Shown: positions 51,384 through 56,879 of the stretch, piece after piece
Layout of the letters: every line of letters starts with the position of its first letter
How positions within the stretch are numbered: the first letter of the stretch is position 1
From: Acidobacteriota bacterium
GTDB taxonomy: Bacteria; Acidobacteriota; Terriglobia; Terriglobales; Acidobacteriaceae
DNA: 56,879 nt
Reading direction: 5' to 3'
NCBI GenBank assembly: GCA_013288805.1
Contig: JABDBE010000001.1
Span: 90,182-147,060 of the forward strand
Program-made: the position numbers and the translations under genes
The notes under the pieces: model-generated
The model's input: the letters and a program-made list of their open reading frames with translations, nothing else
The model's database searches: none
What the model was told of the DNA's origin: nothing

Positions 51384-51764
51384 TTGAAGCGAAGAAGCCC
51401 CGAAATCCAAGACCGTAAGTGGCCCCGCCTGCCCTTGGCGATTCCTATCTTTGTCCGCAGCCGCGACGAGGATGGCAAGGAGTTGTTGGAATTCGCCACA
51501 GCCTTGAACATCTCCGCCGGCGGAGCGCTGGTTGCCGTCCGCCGCTCCTTGCCGCTCTCGGCGCAGGTTTTGCTCGAGATTCCCAGCGCGCCCTTGGTTT
51601 CCGGAAATTCCTTTCCCAAGGCTTCGCGTATCTTGCGCGCCCGCACCGTCCGCGTAACCCACGTGGATGGCTACCATTTGCTCGGCCTCAAGTTTTCCCA
51701 TCCGCTGGTCGGGGCCAGGTCCGACAAGCCAGTCACCAGAAGGAAAGTTACTTCCCCTGTGTGA
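51384..51764 (+). CDS. PilZ-domain protein under a sigma-54 promoter
   Basis: The 126-residue product starts at a TTG preceded by GAGGG, with no earlier ATG in frame. It shows a PilZ-like order: DRKWPRLPLAIPIFVRSRDEDG and then ATALNISAGGALVAV. The first Arg pair of the c-di-GMP motif is present in altered form, so binding is likely but not certain. A sigma-54 promoter at 51331 precedes it, and sigma-54 regulators are encoded on both sides. Confidence 0.8.
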   Translation: MKRRSPEIQDRKWPRLPLAIPIFVRSRDEDGKELLEFATALNISAGGALVAVRRSLPLSAQVLLEIPSAPLVSGNSFPKASRILRARTVRVTHVDGYHLLGLKFSHPLVGARSDKPVTRRKVTSPV

Positions 51765-51872
51765 AAAGTTTTTCCTACCCAAAAATACTCCTATGAGCCC
51801 TACTTCCACGGTCTTTTGCGCTCCACGCCAGCCCTCACAATATTATGTAAGTTATTGAAAAATAGTATGCAA

Positions 51873-51894
51873 AGTAACAGTGAGAGTGGTTACT
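51873..51894. repeat. Short inverted repeat upstream of the second activator gene
   Basis: AGTAAC (51873-51878) and GTTACT (51889-51894) form a 6-base inverted repeat with a 10-base centre, close upstream of the sigma-54 promoter. It may be a regulator site; the match is short. Confidence 0.3.
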
Positions 51895-51910
51895 AGGGCG
51901 TTCCCCGATT

Positions 51911-51925
51911 TGGCTGTCAGGGTGC
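51911..51925 (+). promoter_or_regulatory. Sigma-54 promoter of the second activator gene
   Basis: TGGCTGTCAGGGTGC has GG and GC separated by ten bases and continues with A, matching the -24/-12 consensus. It lies 38 bases before the ATG at 51963 and resembles the PilZ promoter. Confidence 0.62.
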
Positions 51926-51962
51926 ACAATAGAGGCTGGGTAGAGGAGCCGCACGCAAAAAG

Positions 51963-53033
51963 ATGCCTATTCCTACGACAAGTTCTGTCAGTTCTCTAGT
52001 CCATCCCTTAGGCGAGTTCCCCCCAGATTCCATCGTGTTCGGCAAATCCGAAGCCATGCAGTCCCTGCGCTCCCGCATGGACAAAGTTGCCTCCGCGAAC
52101 GTTCCGGTTTTGATCAACGGCGAGAGCGGCACCGGCAAGGACATCGTTGCCCGCATGATCCACGGTCTTTCGCCCTGGAAGAGTGGACCCTTCGTTAAGG
52201 TCAACTGTCCCGCGATCCCCGGTACCCTCCTCGAAAGCGAGCTCTTCGGCTACGAAAAGGGCGCCTTCACAGGGGCGTATGGGATGAAGCCGGGGAGGGT
52301 TGAAATGGCTCACCGGGGGACTCTTTTTCTCGACGAGATTTCGGAACTTGATCTGGCTTTGCAGTCGAAGCTTCTGCAGCTTTTGCAGGACGGACAATTC
52401 TGTCGCATCGGCGCGCAGGAAGACAAGAAAGTCGAAGTCCGCATCGTGTGCGCCACCAACCGCCAGCTGGATGTTGAAATCGAGAACGGCACCTTCCGTC
52501 AGGATCTTTACTACCGCATCAACGTGGTCAATTTGCGGATGCCGCCGCTCCGCGAGCGCCGCGGCGATATCGACGCTCTGGTCCAGTATTTCCTCGAGTA
52601 TTACAATCGCAAATACAATTGCCGGGCACGGATGCTTTCATCCGAACTGATGGGCACGCTGCAGAAATATCATTGGCCGGGAAACATCCGCGAGCTGGAA
52701 AATCTGATCAAGCGCTATGTGATCCTCGGCAGCGAAGACGTGATCAGCAACGACCTGGTCACGCGCGACGAGCAGGAATTCTTCAATCCCGACATCAATC
52801 TCGACGGCCCCATCTCGCTAAAAGCCCTGACCCGGAAGGCCACTCGCGAACTGGAACGCAAGATCATCTTGAAAGTTCTGCAGGCCCATCACTGGAACCG
52901 CAAACAGGCGGCACGAACCCTGTCCATCAGCTATCGCGCGCTGTTATACAAGATTCGCGATGCCGGCCTGCCTCCCAACCGCTCCACCCGCCGCCGCGAA
53001 GCCCCAGTAGGCGCAGGCATAGCCGCGGACTAA
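51963..53033 (+). CDS. Sigma-54 activator without a receiver domain
   Basis: The 356-residue protein goes almost directly into the AAA+ domain (SIVFGKSEAMQSLRSRM, Walker A GESGTGKD, GAFTGA, Walker B LFLDEISELD) and ends in a Fis-type helix-turn-helix (WNRKQAARTLSISYRALLYKIRD). Without a receiver or other sensor it should be active when made, so control is likely at transcription: a sigma-54 promoter is seen at 51911. Its recognition helix nearly equals that of the response regulator at 48663, so the two probably bind the same sites. Confidence 0.93.
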   Translation: MPIPTTSSVSSLVHPLGEFPPDSIVFGKSEAMQSLRSRMDKVASANVPVLINGESGTGKDIVARMIHGLSPWKSGPFVKVNCPAIPGTLLESELFGYEKGAFTGAYGMKPGRVEMAHRGTLFLDEISELDLALQSKLLQLLQDGQFCRIGAQEDKKVEVRIVCATNRQLDVEIENGTFRQDLYYRINVVNLRMPPLRERRGDIDALVQYFLEYYNRKYNCRARMLSSELMGTLQKYHWPGNIRELENLIKRYVILGSEDVISNDLVTRDEQEFFNPDINLDGPISLKALTRKATRELERKIILKVLQAHHWNRKQAARTLSISYRALLYKIRDAGLPPNRSTRRREAPVGAGIAAD

Positions 53034-53090
53034 GGGCAAAACGCTTTTGCCCACCAGGGGGTAAGATCGGCAAAAGGCCTCCGCCGATCT
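53034..53090 (+). terminator. Two hairpins after the second activator gene
   Basis: GGGCAAAA/TTTTGCCC (53034-53052, 3-base loop) and AGATCGGC/GCCGATCT (53064-53090) are perfect 8-base stems right after the stop codon. Neither has a T tract, so termination strength is unclear. Confidence 0.4.
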
Positions 53091-53243
53091 GCGACTTCGC
53101 GCGTGCCCGCCCATGTCTCGCAAGGCGGAAGACTCGGAGACCCGTCCACCGAATTACCCACGCGATCTCCCACCCCGCCGCCGTTGCTTCCTAAAACATG
53201 CTAGGATTTCTCCCGCAGAGGAGAGCTCTGTGAAGCGATTGCG

Positions 53244-53258
53244 TGGCGAAGTGGAGGC
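53244..53258 (+). promoter_or_regulatory. Weak sigma-54-like promoter before the GloVer gene
   Basis: TGGCGAAGTGGAGGC keeps the GG-N10-GC spacing, but the -12 part is poor. A start near 53270 would fit the ribosome binding site (AAGGAG, 53284) and the ATG at 53295. Confidence 0.3.
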
Positions 53259-53294
53259 GCAAGCCCTGAGCGCCATTCTGATAAGGAGAATCTG

Positions 53295-54515
53295 ATGAAA
53301 ATCACCGCGTTCTGTGTGGCGCTCATTCTGCTCTTCACCGCGGGTGCGTGGGCAGGCACCGATAAGGTGCTATACGCCTTCTGCTCCCAAGCAAACTGTG
53401 CGGATGGCGCTTATCCGTACGCTGGCGTGATCTCTGACAAGGACCACAATCTTTATGGCACGACCGAGCAAGGCGGCAGCTCTAGTTTCGCCGGACTGGT
53501 CTACGAACTCAAGCAAACGAAGAGCGGCTGGAAGGAAATTGTGCTCTACAGATTTACCGGCGGCGCCGACGGAGCCGGCCCGATGGGGCAGTTGGTTTTC
53601 GATACAGAAGGCAACCTCTATGGCATCGCCAATGGAGGCGGCGTCGGCTACGGCACCGTCTACAAGCTCAGCCCTTCAAAAAGCGGGTGGGATTTCAAGG
53701 TCATACACACTTTTCAGGGAGGAAATGACGGGGTGGTTGGTATTGGAGTTAGCGGTTTAGTGCTCGATGCAGCCGGCCATCTTTACGGAGTAACCGAGAT
53801 GGGCGGCACGGCGGGTTTCGGCACGATCTTTGTACTTTCGCGTGCGGGTAGCAAGTGGAGCAAGAAAACTCTCTACAACTTTGCCGCGGGCACGGACGCG
53901 CAAGATCCGTTGATGGGCCTGACCTGGGACAGCGCCGGCAATCTCTACGGCGCTTCAGTGGGCGGTGGCGCCGACGGCTGCGGCGCTGTGTTTGAACTCG
54001 CGCACCAGAAGGAGGCCTGGAAGGAAAGCGTGATCTACAACTTCACCGGCGGCGACGATGGCTGCTGGCCGGAGTTCGGCTCGGTCACCATTCCTAAGTC
54101 TGGCGAAATCTATGGCACCACTGGTGCCGGGGGCGCTGACAACCAGGGCGTCATTTATCGCCTCAAGAAATCCAACGGCACCTGGAGCGAGACCACGCTA
54201 TATGCCTTTACTGGCGGCAACGACGGAGGGCAGGTGTTCGCGGGTGTGACCTTGGATCCGTTTGGTAATGTCTTCGGCGCGTCCGCATACTATGGATCGG
54301 GTAGTTACGGAGCCGTGATCAAGCTGGCAAAACAGAAGTCAGGTTGGCAGGAGAAGACATTGCTCGACTTTACCGGCAGCAACGGCGGATACGCCTATGG
54401 GAACATCATGCTTGGCTCCGACAACAATCTCTATGGCACGACGTTCCGCGGCGGCAACCTCGGCTGCAATACGGTGAACGAGGGCTGCGGCGTTATTTTC
54501 GAAATGAAGCCGTAG
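53295..54515 (+). CDS. Secreted GloVer-repeat protein
   Basis: The 406-residue protein starts behind AAGGAGAA with a signal peptide (MKITAFCVALILLFTAGAWA). About eight repeats follow with the pattern G-N-L-Y-G-T-T-x2-G-G and then W-x-E-x-x-L-Y-x-F-x-G-G-x-D-G (for example NNLYGTTFRGGN and YRFTGGADGAG). This is the GloVer (TIGR03803) repeat family, predicted to form a propeller-like surface protein in Acidobacteriota and others. Its role is unknown. Confidence 0.9.
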   Translation: MKITAFCVALILLFTAGAWAGTDKVLYAFCSQANCADGAYPYAGVISDKDHNLYGTTEQGGSSSFAGLVYELKQTKSGWKEIVLYRFTGGADGAGPMGQLVFDTEGNLYGIANGGGVGYGTVYKLSPSKSGWDFKVIHTFQGGNDGVVGIGVSGLVLDAAGHLYGVTEMGGTAGFGTIFVLSRAGSKWSKKTLYNFAAGTDAQDPLMGLTWDSAGNLYGASVGGGADGCGAVFELAHQKEAWKESVIYNFTGGDDGCWPEFGSVTIPKSGEIYGTTGAGGADNQGVIYRLKKSNGTWSETTLYAFTGGNDGGQVFAGVTLDPFGNVFGASAYYGSGSYGAVIKLAKQKSGWQEKTLLDFTGSNGGYAYGNIMLGSDNNLYGTTFRGGNLGCNTVNEGCGVIFEMKP

Positions 54516-54540
54516 ATCATGGCGCTCTTACCAGACGAAA

Positions 54541-54578
54541 AAGCAAAAATGCCGCCTGAGGTCTGGGCGGTTTTGCTT
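54541..54578 (+). terminator. Hairpin terminator after the GloVer gene
   Basis: AAGCAAAA plus CCGCC on the left pairs with GGCGG plus TTTTGCTT on the right across an 8-base loop, with a small bulge. It lies 26 bases after the stop and could act in both directions. Confidence 0.55.
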
Positions 54579-54691
54579 TGGGAGTTCAAGCCCAGAAGCT
54601 GATGAGAACGAGCCCTGTCCGATCGGAGTCTTCTGAGTACACGTCCGAACGTAACCCACGGAGGCGGCGCTAAGCAGGCAAAATGTAAAAT

Positions 54692-54895
54692 GTGCGCAAA
54701 TCGCCCCGCCCCGAACGCCGAACCAACCTCTTGACCCGGAAGTTTGTCGACGAGATGTCTCAAAAAGCCAGAAGTTCCGGCGAGTTAATTTCCGAAACGA
54801 CCGGAACCAATCTGGAAGAAGCGGAGCCTGCTCGCGAAAATCAGAAGTCGTTGCCGACGCCGGAGAAAGCAAAGCCGGCTCGTCAGAACAGATGA
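54692..54895 (+). CDS. Possible small charged protein
   Basis: A GTG start opens a 67-residue hydrophilic frame (basic N-terminus, MRKSPRPERRTNLLTRKF; Glu-rich middle). There is no recognised family and no clear ribosome binding site. It may be chance in G+C-rich DNA. Confidence 0.25.
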   Translation: MRKSPRPERRTNLLTRKFVDEMSQKARSSGELISETTGTNLEEAEPARENQKSLPTPEKAKPARQNR

Positions 54896-54930
54896 GCCCA
54901 GCCGGCGATTCGTGGGAAGGGCATGGCTTC

Positions 54931-54970
54931 AGCCATGCCACAAAGTCACAAATCCGACCCAAGCCCCGCA
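54931..54970 (+). repeat. 40-base direct repeat, left copy
   Basis: This segment matches 55842-55881 at 36 of 40 bases. All four differences are transitions. Together the copies flank the REP/transposase module. A 7-base perfect hairpin (GCATGGC/GCCATGC) overlaps its start at 54920s-54938. Confidence 0.65.
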
Positions 54971-55051
54971 CAGCCTGCCCCAACGAAATCGACAGCAACG
55001 ATTGTGACGGCGGTCACAGCCTAGCGACCCTCTCAACAGCGATGATACGCA

Positions 55052-55140
55052 AGCCGCGAAGCGACGCAAGAATGCAGCCCACGGCGTAAGCCGTGGGTGG
55101 GTAACAGCGAAGGGAGAAGCCCCGGCAGGGGCGAAAGACG
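55052..55140 (+). repeat. REP unit, left copy, two hairpins
   Basis: The unit has a CCCACGGC/GCCGTGGG hairpin (55078-55097) and a GCCCC/GGGGC hairpin (55119-55132). A copy in inverted orientation lies at 55590-55675 and a third copy in the same orientation at 55766-55820. The transposase gene begins inside this unit. Confidence 0.8.
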
Positions 55141-55588
55141 CCTGTCTCATACCTCCGGCTATATTCTGCTGCACTTAATTTTCAGCACTCAAGGACGCCG
55201 TCCTCTGATCAAGCCGGAATTGCGCCCCGATCTGTTTGCCTACCTCGGAGGCATCATCCGTGAAATTCGGGGAACAGCGCTGATCATCAACGGCACAGTT
55301 GACCACGTTCATATGCTGGTCCGCATTCGGCCGGCCCAGTCCGCTGCGGAGATCGTCCGTATCGTCAAGGTGAACTCGTCAAAATGGGTTCGAGGGAAAT
55401 GGAGTTCGAACTTTGCTTGGCAAACCGGCTACGGAGTGTTCAGTGTCAGCGAATCGAGCGTCCCAGCGGTCAAGAAATACATCGCCGAACAGGAAGAACA
55501 TCACAGGAAGCATTCATTTCAGGAGGAGTTCTTGGCGTTCCTCAAGAAGAACCACGTGGAATACGACGAGAGATACATTTGGGACTAA
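55097..55588 (+). CDS. REP-associated tyrosine transposase (Y1, RAYT)
   Basis: The product has 163 residues from the GTG at 55097, but the GTG lies inside the REP unit and family homology starts with LSHTSGYILLHLIFSTQGR, so a CTG at 55142 (about 148 residues) may be the real start. The HUH motif is DHVHMLV. The catalytic Tyr is in VKKYIAEQEEHHRK. The two inverted REP units flank the gene, the usual layout of RAYTs, which are domesticated relatives of IS200/IS605 transposases and are thought to mobilise REP sequences. Confidence 0.88.
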   Translation: MGNSEGRSPGRGERRLSHTSGYILLHLIFSTQGRRPLIKPELRPDLFAYLGGIIREIRGTALIINGTVDHVHMLVRIRPAQSAAEIVRIVKVNSSKWVRGKWSSNFAWQTGYGVFSVSESSVPAVKKYIAEQEEHHRKHSFQEEFLAFLKKNHVEYDERYIWD

Positions 55589-55589
55589 C

Positions 55590-55675
55590 TTCTTTCGCCC
55601 CGCTGGGGCTTGTCAGCTGTCGCTTCCTACCCACGGCTTACGCCGTGGGCTGCATTCTTACGCCGCTCCGCGGCT
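55590..55675 (-). repeat. REP unit, inverted right copy
   Basis: GCCCC/GGGGC (55597-55609) and CCCACGGC/GCCGTGGG (55630-55649) follow the transposase stop within a few bases. Order and sequence are the mirror of the left copy, and homology continues to about 55675. Confidence 0.8.
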
Positions 55676-55688
55676 CCAACCTTCCATG

Positions 55689-55760
55689 AATGGCTGCAAA
55701 GCGGCGACGGAGAATAGCCGCAAAGCGGGGACAGAGAATAGCCGCGAAGTGGCGACAGAG
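55689..55760 (+). repeat. Three 24-base tandem repeats
   Basis: Units at 55689, 55713 and 55737 follow the pattern AATRGCYGCRAAGYGGSGAC, with only scattered base changes between them. There are no spacers. They sit between two REP units. Confidence 0.7.
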
Positions 55761-55765
55761 CACAG

Positions 55766-55820
55766 CCCACGGCGCAAGCCGTGGGTAAAAAAGCCGCAAA
55801 CGGACAAGCCCCAACGGGGC
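55766..55820 (+). repeat. REP unit, third copy
   Basis: CCCACGGC/GCCGTGGG (55766-55785) and GCCCC/GGGGC (55808-55820) repeat the left unit in the same orientation, with a longer A/G-rich connection. Confidence 0.75.
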
Positions 55821-55841
55821 GAAAGAAGAGTCGCAACCATC

Positions 55842-55881
55842 AGCCATGTCACAAAGCCACGAATCCGACCCAGGCCCCGCA
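55842..55881 (+). repeat. 40-base direct repeat, right copy
   Basis: This is the partner of 54931-54970 (36 of 40 identical). It closes the repeat-rich module about 900 bases downstream. Confidence 0.65.
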
Positions 55882-56008
55882 GGGAACCAACGCTCCCCAG
55901 CAGTCGCACAGAAACTAAGGAACGTCTCGTCTGTCCCCGGATTTCTTCCCTGTCCCCGGATTTCTGTCACAACGCGTCTCTGGTATGCTTCTCCACAAGG
56001 GGAACACC

Positions 56009-56266
56009 ATGAGGCGCGTTCCTTCTGTCAGCCCTGAAGAACTCCAAAACCTTTGCCGCTACAGACTCCGCACGGGAGCCTTCGCCATCTCCGCTCCAGT
56101 CTCAGAGGGCACCCTTATTCGCGAGCTGGAGTTCCATCGCTTCGGTCTGCACTATGCGTGTTTATTACCCAAGATGCTTCAGTGGATTGTTTTCAAGATT
56201 GCGGCGAGTTTGCCATTGAAGAGTGACATCCCCGAGATGATCGAAGAAACCAAGTCCCAAGCCTAG
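56009..56266 (+). CDS. Hypothetical protein, 85 residues
   Basis: The ATG at 56009 has AAGGGGAA just upstream; the frame itself opens at 55985. The sequence (MRRVPSVSPEELQNLCRYRL, a hydrophobic core, ending EMIEETKSQA) has no recognised family. A perfect 9-base hairpin follows its stop. Confidence 0.5.
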   Translation: MRRVPSVSPEELQNLCRYRLRTGAFAISAPVSEGTLIRELEFHRFGLHYACLLPKMLQWIVFKIAASLPLKSDIPEMIEETKSQA

Positions 56267-56281
56267 AGAGCTTTTTCACGC

Positions 56282-56305
56282 CACCACGGCCACTTCGCCG
56301 TGGTG
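56282..56305 (+). terminator. Hairpin after the 85-residue gene
   Basis: CACCACGGC and GCCGTGGTG form a perfect 9-base stem with a 6-base loop, 15 bases after the stop. There is no T tract, so it is only terminator-like. Confidence 0.45.
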
Positions 56306-56445
56306 CTTGCGCGTTGGCTTACGTTCTCATGGTCATTTAAGTTTTGGTGCTGTCCCGGTATTTATACGTGAATACGTCTATATGTATGTCATGGGCTGCC
56401 CCGTCAAGGCGTTTGCGTGATTTGGAAACTTGGGCCTGCTTATTC

Positions 56446-56879
56446 AGAGCCGAGCAGACGCAAGGCCCCTCGACTACGCTCGGGATGACAGAGTATCGGG
56501 GTGACAGAGTAAAGGTGAAACCCCCACGTCTCCAAAGGCGAGACGTGGGGCACCCGGCACCCGGCCTGCACTTCCTCTTCAGAGCCGAGCAGACGCAAGG
56601 TTCCTCGACTACGCTCGGGATGACAGAGTATCGGGGTGACAGAGTAAAGGTGAAACCCCCACGTCTCCAAAGGCGAGACGTGGGGCACCCGGCACCCGGC
56701 CTGCACTTCCTCTTCAGAGCCGAGCAGACGCAAGGTTCCTCGACTACGCTCGGGATGACAGAGTATCGGGGTGACAGAGTAAAGGTGAAACCCCCACGTC
56801 TCCAAAGGCGAGACGTGGGGCACCCGGCACCCGGCCTGCACTTCCTCTTCAGAGCCGAGCAGACGCAAGGTTCCTCGAC
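56446..56879. repeat. 135-base tandem repeats, continuing past the window
   Basis: Copies begin at 56446, 56581 and 56716, and a partial fourth at 56851 runs off the edge. They are nearly identical. Each carries a hairpin (CCCCACGTCTC/GAGACGTGGGG). The period is a multiple of three, which leaves an open frame on the reverse strand, but the translation is only a repetition of the DNA unit and does not look like a protein. Confidence 0.9.

Noticed and set aside
55689-55760. Short CRISPR-like array
   Set aside because: 24-base units have no spacers between them.
56440-56868. 142-residue reverse frame with threefold protein repeat
   Set aside because: The 135-base unit is a multiple of three, so a frame stays open by chance. 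The translation has no fold-like pattern and contains hairpin DNA.
56446-56879. CRISPR array
   Set aside because: Units are contiguous and identical over 135 bases, with no unique spacers and no cas genes.

Overview
The window is chromosomal DNA of moderately high G+C content, most likely from an Acidobacteriota bacterium (Terriglobia, Koribacter-like). This rests on the combination of SBBP-repeat and GloVer-repeat secreted proteins, several sigma-54 activators, a large patatin-type membrane protein, a Kdo/LPS module and dispersed palindromic repeats. It is an inference from gene content, not from a marker gene. No rRNA, tRNA, phage or CRISPR was recognised.

Layout. 1-10 kb: a partial membrane HD-GYP protein, a secreted M23 peptidase, a FHA-GAF-AAA-Fis sigma-54 activator with a palindrome array upstream, a candidate structured RNA ending in a strong terminator, and a full-length Lhr helicase. 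10-17 kb: a TPR protein, a bifunctional penicillin-binding protein, proS, and an accessory patch holding an inverted repeat and a HicBA toxin-antitoxin pair. 17.9-24.3 kb: a Kdo synthesis group (kdsD, kdsC, kdsA) with pyrG, interrupted by a potassium channel gene and a HugZ-like gene. kdsD carries an in-frame insertion built around a near-perfect palindrome. 24.5-36.8 kb: secreted and metabolic genes (aromatic amino acid decarboxylase, methyltransferase, VapBC, M28 peptidase, MarC, patatin, thiC, ppa). 37-40.5 kb: a cytochrome c maturation operon (ccmE, DinB-like gene, ccmA, ccmB, ccmC, a 43-codon ccmD-like gene). Its CcmE has the rare CxxxY haem-binding motif. 40.5-48.5 kb: a PilZ gene, a large SBBP-repeat protein, a beta-lactamase-fold hydrolase, a TRIC-type channel and a secreted propeller-like protein. 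48.6-54.5 kb: a signalling cluster of a soluble histidine kinase, an NtrC-type regulator, a PilZ protein, a second sigma-54 activator and a GloVer-repeat protein. 54.5-56.9 kb: a repeat-rich end with a REP-associated tyrosine transposase between inverted REP hairpins, and 135-bp tandem repeats that run off the edge.

How parts fit. The most coherent system is the 48.6-53 kb cluster. A sigma-70 promoter precedes the kinase/regulator operon. Two good sigma-54 promoters (GG-N10-GC) precede the PilZ gene and the second activator. The two activators have nearly the same DNA-recognition helix. This suggests a two-step sigma-54 cascade ending in a c-di-GMP-responsive protein. The HD-GYP protein and a second PilZ protein point the same way. 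The ccm operon with CxxxY CcmE suggests a System I* cytochrome c assembly pathway.
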